This document shows positions 30,945-43,640 of a stretch of 64,000 nucleotides of DNA, in pieces (the first letter of the stretch is position 1; each line of letters begins with the position of its first letter). The DNA comes from Isoetes taiwanensis. Taxonomy: Eukaryota; Streptophyta; Lycopodiopsida; Isoetales; Isoetaceae. The position numbers were made by a program, and so were the translations under genes. The notes under the pieces were generated by a model. It saw only the letters and a program-made list of their open reading frames with translations. It did no database searches and was not told the DNA's origin. The stretch spans positions 2,121,294-2,185,293 of the forward strand of contig JAJEKV010000005.1 in assembly GCA_021234155.1 (NCBI GenBank), given 5' to 3'.

Positions 30945-32755
30945 GGTTCGTGCTTTTTGAGACCTACTTTTGCTTCTAGGGTCAATTCTTGGTAATATGG
31001 TTTGGATTTTGGGCAGGGCTATCAAGTCAAATATTTGTTGCAAATTTCATTCTTCAAGGAAAGGTATTTCAACATCTTTGTCTATTGAAAACCATCTTGT
31101 TGCAAGGGAGTTTTTTTTTGTGTTTTCTACTTTTGAGCTCCAACCTCTTACATCAAAACGAAATCATACGAATTTGGAAGTGTACATTCCAGTATAGTAC
31201 TTGAAGAATATGCTATTATTCACAACATGAATGCCTAAGCTAAGCAAAATGCATTGGACCTCTATCATTACCCGATAAAGTCTTGGCAATTTGCTTAAAT
31301 GTGTGCCAATATTGACTCTTGTTCTTATTCTTAACTTAAACGTTTTGGAACGCCCAATCTTATCATTCCTCGCCATATCTCATTTTAAAAAGTTTGGCAT
31401 TCTCTAGTCTCATTATGTACATGGTTCTTGAAATAAACAAGATTGTTTGGAAGTATAATGTGTTTAACAAGTGTTGCCTTATGCAGGTTGCACCGATTTC
31501 TCAGGGGTTCCCTTCCTTGACTTAATTCCCAAAAAGCCCTTCGTATGTTTAAAATTCCCAAAATGCCCTTAAATTTTAAATATTTTCCCAAATAGCCCCG
31601 TACATTTTATAGTTCTGAAATTCGTGTGTTCTTTATTTCACAGGTTGCTAAACTCTTTAGCTGCATTTTGGAAGATGTAGTTCGTTGGCTACAGAGGATT
31701 TCGTTTCTAAATGTTCGGGTTATGGTTTTGAATTGATTGTCAAAATATGACTTTGAACTATGATTTAAGCCACTTCACCCTCCGGCCATGGAGGGCAACC
31801 CTCCGTGCGCAGCACCTTGTTTCTATAGTTTTTTTTAATATATTATTGCACCTTGTAATACCCCTTTTTTGAACTTAGATTTTTTAATATATTATCATCT
31901 TATTAAATAAATATTCCATGTGCTAACAAAGATTCACCTATAAGGTCAAAATAATGTGGGACATGTGAACGTACCAGCACACATATTGCAACTTGAGAGA
32001 GATTCGGTAGACGTATAAAAAGACATATTACCTAGCCAGTTCGAACATAATTTTTTTTAATGTATTATTTTTATTTATCATTGCCCCCCCGCTTTTTTTT
32101 TCCGCCCATGCTTGAAATTTGAAATTTGGTACATACCTTTTGGGCCTTTTCGTTTTGGGCATGGTTTTGGGCATGGTTGTATGCTTCTGTGTAACACCTC
32201 ACCTCCATCTCTGTAATTCTCCACATCCAACGTTGTAATCCTGGTTCAAATCTTCCCTATGTTAGTGCAAATCCGAGCTCTCTCAGCATCGATACAAATA
32301 CACTTCTTGAATTTCAACTAGAGAGAAAAATATATTACCGTGTAACACGAGACATAACAGGGGATGTAAGTCAAGGGGATTTACGAGCTTCTTCCAGCTC
32401 CCAGCCACAAATGTCTTTGCATGTGTGATCCGGGTAAAAAGATCTGAGTGTATAAGATAGAAAAACCACCGGAATTGAGCTGAATCTTGGAAGAAACAGA
32501 AGCTGCCATGCGAGATTGAAGAGTCTGGCCAATCCTAAGAACAGGGTAGCCGATCTTTGCCGCGGGCCATTGTGGCCATGCCTCTGCCAGATCAAAACTG
32601 AAATTAGCTTTATTTTGAAGGAAGATGGAGTATTGCAAAGGAGCTTCTACCTTCAAAGCTTCTTACCAGGACAAGCCGGTGGACATCGAAAGCTTTTTTT
32701 GCAGTCAGATTTTTCTTTGATAAAATAAGAATAACATTTGCATACGACAATCCGA
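30945..32755. other. intergenic, with one dispersed repeat
   Basis: No gene recognised. The repeat shared with 18.3 kb lies at 31745-31840. The minus-strand frames at 32371-32656 have no recognisable domain. Confidence 0.45.
31745..31840 (+). repeat. dispersed repeat, copy 2
   Basis: Plus-strand match of the reverse complement of 18255-18350, including ATGATTTAAGCCACTTCACC, GGAGGGCAACCCTCC and CAGCACCTTGTTTC. Confidence 0.65.
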
Positions 32756-33012
32756 GAAAATGAAGGGGGGTGGTGGAGAAAGAACAGTAGGAAGGAAGGG
32801 GAGACAGGAGGTAGGGAGGGAGGGGAAAGGCAAAGGAGCACGAGGAGGGCAAAAGGGAAAAGGGGAGGGGTCAGCAAATGGGGAGGGGGAGGGGCAGGAC
32901 ATGGCGAAGAGGAGGAGGGGCAAAGGGGGAGAGCAAAGAGGCAAAAGGGGTGGGATATGGAGAGGGGCAAAAGGGGGAACATGACAAAAGAAGGGAGGGA
33001 GGAGGGGTTCCA
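32756..33012. repeat. polypurine tract, G-rich
   Basis: A/G tract of about 250 bp, richer in G (GGGAGGGG, GGAGGGGCA) than the others. Frames in it are compositional. Confidence 0.85.
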
Positions 33013-33550
33013 TGGCTAAACAACCATTTGACAATTAATAAATGTAATTAATTAAATAATATAATTAAATCACCTAATAATATAATATAATTAATTAAAC
33101 AAGAGATTTTTTTTCTCGCCTCATGAGGCGAGAATGGGCAGGATCCTGTAAAATACAACATCGAATGTCTCATAGGACAGTTTTTAAGTATATATCAAAT
33201 GTTTATCAAAGCGACATGATTTTAAACGAGATGGGTTGAAGGATAGGGAAGACAACTCTTTTATTGACGAACTACCCAGAAACCATGATAGACTGTGGAG
33301 CTGAAACGAAGAACATCTTCCCAACTCCGTCGATCCGCCCTGCTGCGGCCCCATTTCCATTTCAGCCCTTGCATATTCGCCTTATTCATCCATCCATATG
33401 GTGCTGGCGACAGTGGCGACAGAGGAGCAATGATTCAATGGCAACTTATTTTTTGTTTGCACGACTCTCATTTTCAGTCTGAGTCCCAAATTTTGAGATT
33501 TGACCCACTTTAATTAAATGCGACTTTTATATTCTATGTAGTGATCTTCA

Positions 33551-35900
33551 TTAGGCAGAGGGTTTCTTTTTACCCTGACTCCTCAGGTTTAAGGCAGGGC
33601 TATTATCAGAAAATTGCACCACTCTGGTTCCCTTCTTCCTGGTATAGGGAGTATAAAACTTGTCTTCATTATCACCTATCCACTTATCATCAGGCCCAAT
33701 ATTTTCCTTCCCTATGACAAGTTTAGCGGATAGAATCTGGCCAGATGGACTTATTGGCCTATTGATTTGTTTCAGAGGGTCAATTACTAGGCCACCTGGA
33801 GACGAAACATCCTGTTGACTGCGGTTGACCAATCCCTGGCCATTTGGACTTATAGGGCCTTTGGCTAGGTTCCTGGCATCACCCTTCCTTGGTGGGGTAT
33901 AAAATTCATCTTTCTTATCCCTCCCTACATCAGAAGCCTCAATATCCAATCTGATATCAGATATTCTATTGGAAGTCAAGACTTGAACCTGTGGGCTTAT
34001 TGGTCTATTGGTCGGATTGACCAAACCAATTACCAGGCCACATGGTTCCAGGAAATCTTGCTGACTGTTATACCTTGGCCATTTGGACTTATAAGGTCAT
34101 TGGTTAAGCTTCTATTTTTTGGAGAAAATCTTAACTCCTCAATTCCTTTGTTAGAATCTACATCCCCATTATCAAAATCCATGGAAGATCTCGTGAAGAA
34201 TTTGTACCGCCCATCACCTTTAGCAGGGGGGCATAGTTCTGCAGGAGTGTTAGGAACACACTCTTTTGCCATATCCTCCTGCTTCTCCATGAGATTCAAA
34301 AGAATGTCATGCATCCCCACACTACCTTGCTGCAAATACGTTGACCTGTTCATGTTGCTCCTTGAGAGTATCAGGGGTCTCAGGAGATCTGAAATCTATT
34401 TTAGTGGGGCTGATATGAGCTTCTCCTCCCCTGGAAGACTCCCCTTTGAATATCTTAGTTCCTCTCTTGGAGACATCCAAGTCTGAGGATTCAGAATAGC
34501 TATTTATTAGAGGAATACCTGTTTCACTTATAACTAGAGCATTACTCCCTAATAAGTGTGCTGGATTAATGAGCAAACTGTCAGGTTGGACCAAGTCTTT
34601 CCCTTTCCTGTGGTCCTTCAGAGTTTCATTTGGATTGACCAGGACCTTATCTTTTTTTAACATTTTTGCATGCTCATTTTTCTTTCTCCATTCTTTTCTG
34701 AGTTTACTTACCTCTTGTTTCTTTTGTTCCACCTTTCCTTTTCTTTCTGTGGCTTTCTGTTTTCTAGCCTTTTTATAAGCACTTCCATTTTTATTTTTCC
34801 TTTTTGGTTTCAATGGAGTCCAACCTTTTGAGGCTTTTGTAGGCAAGTCCTTTATTGTTTCAGGAATTTGTTTATTTATACTCGTCTTGTTGACCCATTT
34901 TCCTTGACAACCCCTCCCCCCCCCCATGAAGTTTCAGACCGCCAAATACTATAGGCAATAGGAAGGCCATTCCAGACCAATTTCAGAGTTTTGTCACCTC
35001 CAAAATAATCCTTGTAAACCAACTCCTTGGGAATGTCCTTCAGGATATCCAGTTGAATCCATATTTTAGGAGCTCTTTCCAGAATAGCTTCCCAACCAAT
35101 ATATTCCCCTATCCCTGAGAATAAATCTTTAAAGATTTCCTCATGCCAGTACATGGGACTGAGATCCTGTATCGAGCAAGATGCCAGATGGAACAATTGT
35201 TTGAGATCATTGAGGTCAAACTTTGCATTCCATTTCTGAAAATAGAATTGCGACTTTGCTTTAAAGATAGTTCCCTGCTTCAGTAGAAATTGCACAGACT
35301 GTGCATTACCACACTCAACAACAAAAAAAGGAAAATCAAGCCAAAACATCTGATGTCTAGACTTTTCTCCATTTTAGCCAGCTCCATTCTGATTGAAGAA
35401 AGTCAGACACCTTCGTGTGTTATACACCCAATCACTGCTTTCGTCTCAAGTTCCTTAAGTCTATTGATGCTTTAAAGAAGGAATACCTCGAAATTCAGGC
35501 TTGGTTCTCTGCCGAGATGGTTTATGATCGCCTCCTCATTCCTGCACCTTCTGCCATGCTGGGGATCAACCAATCTCCACAGACAAAAAAGACTTTCTGT
35601 TACCCTCTGCATTCCCTGTCAAAATCCGGACCATTTCAATAATATGATTCTAGATTGGAAGTGACAACTGCCCAAAACGTACTGCCATAGCTTTCCCTAA
35701 ATCCTGATTTTCATGTCCAATATCGAGAACTGTCCCCTGTTTTGTCATATTTTCCCCTGCACCATGGCCATCAGTGGCTGCACTCTTGGTTCCCTGATTC
35801 GGCTGCAAGGCCCCCCTAATGGGCCCACTTTCCATACCTCTATAACACTGTTCATTCGACTTCACAGTTCTACCCTAGAAGACGCTACTACAAGCGCCAT
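33551..35900 (-). pseudogene. LINE ORF1-like (DUF4283-type) remains
   Basis: Plant L1-type LINE ORF1 proteins bind element RNA. On the minus strand, 35349-34876 reads a DUF4283-style order: FLLKQGTIFKAKSQFYFQKW, then SIQDLSPMYWHEEIFKDLF and RAPKIWIQLDILKDIPKELV. Downstream in other frames come a Lys/Glu-rich part (34927-34322) and a part with internal repeats (34353-33551), where ISPNGQG-like and FYTP-like motifs recur three to four times. Upstream, 35865-35650 may be the N-terminus. A C-run at 34911-34924 sits at one frame change and could be an assembly artefact. No endonuclease or reverse transcriptase ORF2 follows on the minus strand, so the element is incomplete. Confidence 0.5.
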
Positions 35901-37193
35901 TCTCTTTTTTGGGTCTAAACACCGACCCCACAAAAAAAAAAAAAAAAAAAGAAGCAATTCTTTAAACATTGTACCCAATTCAATTATGGCCAGCTAAAAT
36001 GCTACGAAATATGAATGGGCGAAAACTTAGCAAAATTTGCTTCTAGAAGAATGCCTCTACAGCTATAAGCATTTTGAACAGTGTTCGGTTGCTAGCCATT
36101 GAGCATGGTAAACTGATTTTTCTTCCTTCTTTTCTTTGTTGTTTTACCTTTACAGTGAAGATCCAGTATCTCCAGTAGACCAAGCATCTATAGGAGCAAA
36201 CAATATGCCGCAAATCTGTACATATCTATTTCTAGTATAACTTACCGACATCACTATTGCTATTCTTCTGCTTTGATTTCTAGAATCCCACTGACTCAAG
36301 CCTGCTGCAAAACTGACCTATACTGGGTCGCTACAATCCTGGCTTGGCCGATCTGGCCAGTCCTCTGCAATATGATAGCCACTCCAATTCTATCTTGGAC
36401 AATTCTAGTCTATCTGCCCAATTCTAGATGTTGTGCGCTCCTCTTTATTCGGCTCTTCTACCTCGCTTCCAAGGTTTTGTCTTATGTTTGCTGTACTGGA
36501 AGCCCTATTTACAAGTTGATTCACTCAGATATCTATTTTGTATTGCTAGAGCTCAAGAATAAGCCCCATTAAACAACAGCTTTGTAATTTCTGTGGCATT
36601 AAACACTGAATTTGATGAAAGTTTTGTTTGCTTGAACCATATGCATGGTTGATCTCTCAAAAGAGGAGGCAAATGCAAGCTCATCAGCGGTCATAGAGTT
36701 AATAAGGGCTTCTTAAATACTGCTCTTTCTTTTTCCATTTCTTTTTCCTATTCCATTTCTTTTCTTGCAGAGATTAATGCGAGCCCAATTTTCAAGTTGC
36801 ACTGAGGATGATAATATCTGTAGCCAGATTTCTTTTTTTAAATGTTATGTGTTCTTTTACGAACAATTTGAGATTGATATATTTAAAGATGGTCTTTATC
36901 TTCACGATTTCAAGTCTAAAATAGTGATTTGTCTTAGGTATCCATTTCAGCTTTTTTAGAGTTGTATTTAAATCATAGACTTAACAAAGATAGAGTGGAA
37001 TAAAATCCCATTTGACTCAAGGTTATGTAATGTATTTGAATCTCTTGAAAATTGTATGATTTTGTTGGTCATGATACAAATACAATTTAATCTTCTATAA
37101 TAAAATGCTAGAAAACATTTAGATTGGTCTATGTGCTCTAAATTGCATTTCCACTTTGTGCAACATTAACAAGCCTGAGGAAACAATACAAAC
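35901..37193. other. intergenic, no gene
   Basis: Includes a 19-base A-run at about 35932-35950 and AT-rich sequence. Nothing codes recognisably. It ends at the candidate target-site duplication of the next element. Confidence 0.5.
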
Positions 37194-37218
37194 AACAAGA
37201 TTGCGTATTAAACGGGAG
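37194..37218 (+). repeat. left terminal inverted repeat
   Basis: AACAAGATTGC-GT-ATTAAACGGGAG, matched in reverse complement by 45601-45625 with three differences. A second AAACGAGAGC follows 10 bases further in, echoing the hairpin of the right end. Confidence 0.65.
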
Positions 37219-37554
37219 CAAATCATTGAAACGAGAGCAAAAGGAATATTCCGCAAAGATTCCCTTTTTTTTTACGAAAAAGGGGGTAAAATGAGGTTAA
37301 AAAAAAAAAAAAAGATGCATGAAATTCTATTTTGACCCCCGAAATGACTAAATTTTTTTTTTTTTTTTTTGAAGGAATTGACTTTTTAAAGTGTCACTTT
37401 TCTTAGCAAAAAGAATGTTCTTAAAGTATGTTTTAAGAGAGAAACTCTAATTTCAGAGGATAAAATATTTAACAAAAAATTGAAGTAAGTCCAGAATTGA
37501 AACCAGTAGTATTCTCAAAATTTGAAGATAGAATCTTCATATTCACATCAAAAT

Positions 37555-40500
37555 TTACTGATCTTTTTCTAAGACTTCGGTTATGTGCAAAAGTGTGAGG
37601 AGTGATGAGAGAGGATCCGGGGCGTCCTCATGTTCATTTATGCCATCGTCATCACCTTCACTTCTTTCAACATCACTCGAGGAAGTGCTTGAGTTATCTT
37701 CCTCATCACTATCAACAGGCGGGTGAAGCATTGTCACCACCTTCTTCATCATCTTCTTCATAATTACAAGCTTTTTTTAAGCAAATTGGTAGTCTTAAAA
37801 GCGTAGACGATTGTCGATTTCAATTTAAAATCATAGCACAATATAGTCCGTCATTAAGGTTCAACTTCGTCCCCTACAACCCACCTTCTTGGACTTTCTC
37901 CCTTTTTCCTTGGCTTCTCATTTCTAACTCATATCTACCTTCAAAGCATTTTTCTCGGCGTGTTGCAAGCCAATGAATCTTGAGTTTAGTGACTAAGCCT
38001 TCCTCCTTGACCATGTCAAGCACTTTTGCTATCCAGGCGATTCCGACCTTTGTCATCCTCCTCGGTCGGAAGAGCAATTAGCATACCTTTGGTAATTTCG
38101 TGATATTACCTTGGGGCTCATTCCTCGTCTTGGTCCGAGGTACATGACTTCGGTCCTCCTCGTCTTCTACCAGTGCAAATGTAGCAACTTGCTTGGACCT
38201 GCTTGGTGCCGGGTTGATGGAAGGTGTTAGGCCATTGAAATGGTTCTTACAACTGCCTTAGAGCTATGTTTTGTACAACAATTTTCTGTTAGAAAGAAAT
38301 TACTCCACCACATCCGATCTTCTTCTAAGAAGTACTTAAAGCCTGAGGAAATTCCATTTTCAATGGCTTTTAAGGATGACTCGGGGTACTTTTTCTTTTC
38401 CTTGGACTCCTTAGGATTTTTGAGAGGAAGTTGCTCAGCACGTTCTATGAAGGAAGTGTGGAATATATTTAAGAAGCGTAATCCCTCGGGCGGACTCCGG
38501 TCCTTGGTTGTGGTATACTTCTTCCCTGAAGCTTTGGCCATCCTTCAAAGTAGAACTTGATATGATGTTGAAAGGTGAGATCATTCAACTTGTTCACGCG
38601 GCTTGTTCTCTGTTTGAACGTTGAGAAAAACAAACTCTCTGAAATCAGCGATCTCTTTAAGAAGATCGACCAATTTGGAGTAGGAGTGTAAGAATCTTCA
38701 ATAATTTGAACTAAAGAAGGAAGACGAAGAAAGCCTTCTTCCTTCTAAAGGCGCCTTAAAATCTGGCTGAACATTTGGTCAATCGATCATGAGTGTGGCC
38801 TACAAGTAAGAAAACCGAAGCTTCACTTTTCTAAAGATCCCTAGCTCCACTAACATGGCACAAAGACGCAAAAGAGTGTTTGATTCTTGTTCTCCCTTGT
38901 AGTATTGTCAAGTTGCAGATAAAGCACTGGTGGTAATTGCTCTTGCTCGCACAGGACCTTGTTAAGAATTGTAATTGTGAGGTTGGGGTCACCATGCAAG
39001 TTTGGATACGTCAAAAAAACTTTGCACCTTAGACTTCCTTTGAAGACCATAGCTCCTACAAGGTGGACCTTAACAAAACATTCCTCCGCACATCTTTAGG
39101 AATGTTCAAGAAATGTGGTAGAGTTGTTTTTTTTTTTGTCCATTCCATCAATCACAAAGAGACATGTATTGCAGTGGACGTTCAAGAGCTTTTTTTCTAT
39201 GCTTGGCAAGCTTTCTTCTCTCTGCTTGTTGTTCACGATGTCTGGCAAGGTTCTGTTGCACAATATCTGTAGAAGAAATCAGGTCAAAGCATTTTCTCTA
39301 AAACAAGTGAGAGATTGGAGAACATGAACTTACTTCTTTCGACCTCTGTCTTTGCAGTTTCTCGTTGACTCTTTAATTACGCACCTCGAGCAAGCAGACA
39401 TTCTATGTTTTCTAGGAATTTTCACAAGACCGAATTCACTTTTCCACGATCACGGTGAAGTGTGTGAGTAAGAGATGTCTTTGAAGCTGAGTGCAAGTCT
39501 CTTTGTACTCATTAAAAACATCTTTTTGGTGATGTTATCGGTTAAATGATACATGTTCTTTGTTAGGTAGCTTCTCACATGTTCTCTAAAATATTTCTCC
39601 ATCCGGACACAAAGCTTAAGGGCATGCATGGTTACAACTCTTCTTGGTCCACAATGATCATCGATTCTTTGGATTTTTGTCCGATCTTTTGTGTATTCTA
39701 GACATTCTTGTGGACCCTAAGCGGTGGACAACCATAAAACATTTCGGCAAACTTCTTGACGGTTAATGTAGTGCAAGAAGGTGTTCTGTGTCGGTCTTAC
39801 ATGATAAGCTAAGTAGGCATTCCAGTGCGCCAATGTCATGGAACCTGTAGTTGTCTCTAACCGCCGTAATTTAGCCATGTTAAGTCTGTTGATGCAACCC
39901 AATGAGCAGCATTTAGTTCTCAAAAGTCTCCTCATTTTCTCTTTCATCCATAAGATTTCTTCTTCTTTGAGGAGCAAGCCCTCAAACCAAAATCCACCTT
40001 GAATTTCTTTTGAAGATTGGCTTGAGAACATGTAATCTCTTTGTTCCTCGTTGGTGTCTTCATCTTCCTGATGAAACTTCTACTGGGGTGACTTCCTCTG
40101 TCACCGGTGGTGTGCTTGTAGAGGAAAACAGACCACGTGAAGTTGTTCCCGGAATAGGCGGGGTACAAATGTTAAAGGGTGGTGATGGCCCATAAGAGGT
40201 TGTGGCATCACCGTTCTTGTACCATCTTGAAAAGGAGTTCTTGCAAACATCTCCTTTAGAGCGGACTGGAATTCCAGAATCCATGTGTCACAACCCTTGT
40301 TGTGTGAAGAGGAGTGCATCTTTGGAGCTTCGTCCTCATTTGTAGTGAAGTCCCGGTGAGAGAAATTGTAGTGAATCTCCACGGTCTTACGTGTTTTCTG
40401 TGGTTCCTTGTATGTTTGCACGAAGGAGGCGAAACTACAAAAGGGGGTAGCTTGTTCTTGAGCACCCTTTGTTGTGGAGCTTCAGGAGTCCCGGGATGGA

Positions 40501-40779
40501 GCAAAGGGTGGTGGCAGCCCGCTCCAACTAGTGGTGATTCTTTGGAAGGAGATGCCGGGTGGCCGCCTCTGAGGACTTGGTGGCGGTTGGAAGGGTGGTG
40601 GAAGTCTGATACGGCCGGACTCCTCGGTGTGTCTTCGAAAGCAAGAACGATGAAGCGAGGTAGGAGCCTGAGAATTCCGGTCTTGAAGAAACGACGTTGG
40701 TCCCAAGCGTGTCCTCAGAACCAGACGAGCTTGAGACAACGAAAGGTGGTGGAAGTTTGTTGACGAAGCGGTTTGTCAT
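37555..40779 (-). pseudogene. transposase-like protein, DUF7869-type motifs, frame-damaged
   Basis: Read on the minus strand, the pieces give a family pattern I associate with DUF7869, found in mobile-element-like genes of many eukaryotes. In order: start 40779 with a low-complexity N-terminus where NKLPPPFVVS-like text occurs twice; a Cys segment KCCSLGCINRLNMAKLRRLE (about 39920); HRMSACSRC (about 39390); Ala/Lys/Glu helix with HREQQAERRK; VIDGMDKKK with Asp at 39147-39149; GDPNLTITILNKVL; LYLQLDNTTRENKNQ with Asp at 38907-38909; GIFRKVKLRFSYL then VGHTHD at 38786-38803; a tail with WIAKVLDMV and an acidic C-terminus ending at 37555. Three acidic sites fit a DDE/D-type nuclease core (inference). 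At least six frame shifts or stops, so inactive here. Confidence 0.6.
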
Positions 40780-41115
40780 CTTAAGAACTGCAAAACAGTG
40801 TAGAGTTTAGATAATGTTTCTCTCTTTAGTTGAGCTTTTCTTATTCCGTATCACAAGCCCGCCTACTAAAAGTAGAACTTCCTGCAACAATTAAGCGAAA
40901 GGCAAACTAAAAGCTATTCCCGAATACACTAGAGCAGAACAGTAAGGCCAAACGTATTCCACTTCACATAGAAAACGAGCAAGACGGAATGGACACCTTT
41001 AAAAGGAAATTTTGGCGCCTTCAGTTGCGTATTCCAGTCTCTGAGCTGAAGTCGCCAGCGCCAGCGCCTTCGAATATAATATTCAGAGCTGTATTCCGAT
41101 ACTCATAGAGAAAAC
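40780..41115. promoter_or_regulatory. candidate divergent promoter region
   Basis: About 340 bp between the two oppositely oriented modules. It holds several half copies of the TATTCCG/GAATAC motif (for example near 40850, 40917, 41088) and no coding sequence. Transcription in both directions from here is inferred from gene layout only. Confidence 0.4.
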
Positions 41116-41164
41116 ATGGAGAGGTGAGTAAGAAAGTACAAGGTACAATCATTTGTGTGTCTGT

Positions 41165-41480
41165 TTCTTATTCCGGAATACATTTACCTTCCTCGAAGGC
41201 GAGTATGTCCTCGGACACACATTCGCCTTCCCTCGGCGAAAGTGTATTCCGGGAGGGGAAGGCGAAAGTGTATTCGGAATACACTTTCGCCTTTCGAAGG
41301 CGAATGTGTATTCCGGAATACACTTTCGCCTTCGAGAGAAGGCGTAAGTGTATTCCTAATACACTTCGGGCCAGAGAAGGCGAAAGTGTATTCCTCGACT
41401 TCACTTTGAAAGGAAAGTGTATTCTCGAATACACGTTAAGCCTTCCTCAAAGGCGAAAGTGTATTAGAATCACACATTCG
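41165..41480. repeat. palindrome cluster 1 (GTGTATTCCGGAATACAC family)
   Basis: At least eight nested palindromes. The best are a perfect 35-base palindrome at 41259-41293 (GGCGAAAGTGTATTC arm) and a 40-base one with a single mismatched pair at 41295-41334 centred on TTCCGGAA. A second word, AAGGCGAA/TTCGCCTT, extends most arms. They could fold into strong hairpins in DNA or RNA. They lie inside the putative first intron of the plus-strand gene. Confidence 0.9.
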
Positions 41481-43434
41481 GTGTTCTTTTGTTTTGTAAG
41501 TTTGTTTTTCCGGGTGATTTTTGTAGTGACTTTAGGTGTTTTTTCTGCTTTTTAAAACTTGTTTAGACCTGTTTTTTGTCAAGATTGCGTGTTGTTTTGG
41601 CATTTTGGTCCTCTTTTTTGCCCTTTGTTTTTCCCTTTTCGCAAGACATTTTGTATTCGGAATAGTTTTTGCCACTTGCTTTCTCTACAAGATCGTGTTT
41701 ACACACAATTTTACCTGCATAAGAAGGCGGCAAGAAACAACACAAGAGAACCGTTAAAATCCCAACGAAACCGCACACCCACAGAGAAGGGTTGAGGAGA
41801 CATCTGCGCCGCCATCTACGGCTTTCAAACTCAATGGTTTTTACAAGGGGTACCACGGAAAGTACAAAGACACTTACTTTCCTACATGTCCGTCTTGAGT
41901 GCCGAGCAAAAAGGTACGATGAGAGGGAATTTGTTTGCATGGGCACCATCCAAATTGCGGAGTGAAGTAGCCGGGAGTCCGCCCAATGAGGGAGACTGCC
42001 TTTTCTCCACATCCCAAGGCTTTTTATTCATGTTGATGAATCCTATTTTAGAGTGGCGAAAGTAAATCCTCGCCCTTCCGTATACAAGTATGTTGCTCAC
42101 TACATCAGCAAAGAGGTCGCCGCCATCATCAACTATGTTCGGCACAACGAAAGCTTAAGACTTCCCCACAGCCGAGTCCGGTGCCGAGGAAGAGGATGAG
42201 CAAATCGAGCCCGAAGCAGTTCCTCATCACAACTGGGAGTCCATCACAACCGGGCCAGGCCACCGCACCACCACCACCAAAGAAGCTGACAGGGACAATT
42301 GTCGCTAAAGAGCCTAAAAAAGCAGACGGCCTTAATTGCGGCAGAGGATATTTCCGAGGAACCTAAGAAGAAGAAGGGAAGGGTAAAGCACCTGGTGTTG
42401 CTATAAAGGAAAAAAGTTGACAAGACAAATTGAAAAGATGGAAGAGATTAACCTCGCACAAGTTTGTGCAAGGTGTAATTTATTTGCCACCACTTCAATG
42501 AAGCTTCCACCAAAAAATGAAGCGGGTGAAAGGCCACTTCAGGTTCGCAAAATTTATGCCGATCACTTAAGGAACCCGAAAGACGAATAAGGAGCAATCC
42601 AAATGCTCATGTGGCCCCAATAGTTGTCCTTGTTGGCCGTGGAAGAGTGCAAAACCCCCTGGGACTATGATGAGAAAAAACAGAGACCTACACTCACTAC
42701 GCCTTGGGAGGCAATCACAGCCTTTTAAGGCAAGAAGGCAACTTTATAAAGAGAAGAAGAACCCGAGGTACCTCTCCGATCCTCTCTTTCTTGCCAAGCT
42801 TGTGGTCTTACCGATGAAGAAGCGAAAATCGCTGCAACACCCACAATGCCGCGACAAATCTAATATAAACTAAAGATGAGCTTCGTCGACAAGATCCGGT
42901 TCATGCACAGGGAGTACGTAATATTCAAGGAAAAGTACGGTGAGGACCTGAAGAAGCCAGCATTTTCCTTGGAGCTTAAGGAGGCGTGTGCTATTGAATG
43001 CTGCCTGAAATATGACGAGGCCAACAAAAGGCAGTCTCTCATTGGCCACGACAACTGGTTCCAGTTAGCTTTTAGAGATGGCAAGGTAAGCACAAAATGT
43101 ATTCCAGAATAGCAAATCAACTATTTAACGTGAATCTTCTTGAACAGATTTGGGAACTCCAGGACCAGATATTTACAATGTTCGAGCGAGGGGAGTTAAA
43201 GAGCAAGGGAAAGGAGACAGCTAAGAAAAAGCTCGACGCACCCAAAAAGAAAATGACCATTACCGTCACATGGGAAATGCGGGGCTTCTCCGACCGCGGA
43301 GCTTCTCGAGCGAAATCTCCAAAAAAAGTTGTTGATAAGGAGTTTAGCCTAGAAGAAATGTCAAAGGAATTACACAAGTAAGTTTTCTGACACAAACATT
43401 AGTTATTGCATGTTAGATTCCCAAAAACATCGGC

Positions 43435-43640
43435 GTGGCTAGTGTATTCCAGAATACACATGCCTTTCTTTACACGGGCAATGTGTATTCCGGAATACAC
43501 ATTGCTTGTCTCTAGAAAGGCATTGTGTATTCGAATACACATTGCCCGTGAAGGAAGGCATGTGTATTTCGGAATACACATTGCTCCTCCTCAATGTTGG
43601 CCCCGTATTCGAATACGGATGCGCCCCTTTTAGAGAAGCA
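43435..43640. repeat. palindrome cluster 2
   Basis: Five or more copies of GTGTATTCCRGAATACAC or TGTATTCGAATACA with arms extended by GGCAATG/CATTGCC. It lies right after an exon donor (GTAAGT at about 43379), that is, inside another intron of the same gene. Single copies occur in the other introns at about 43094, 43706, 44468 and 44512. Confidence 0.88.

Noticed and set aside
32738-33034. Frames over the G-rich purine tract
   Set aside because: Gly/Arg/Glu or Pro/Ser/Leu runs from base composition.
39944-40504. Separate small genes on the minus strand
   Set aside because: Better explained as consecutive frame-shifted pieces of the one transposase-like gene 40779-37555.
41116-41560. 143-codon frame with repeated CIPEYTFAF-like text
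   Set aside because: The repeats are the palindromic GTGTATTCC family read as codons; the region looks intronic.
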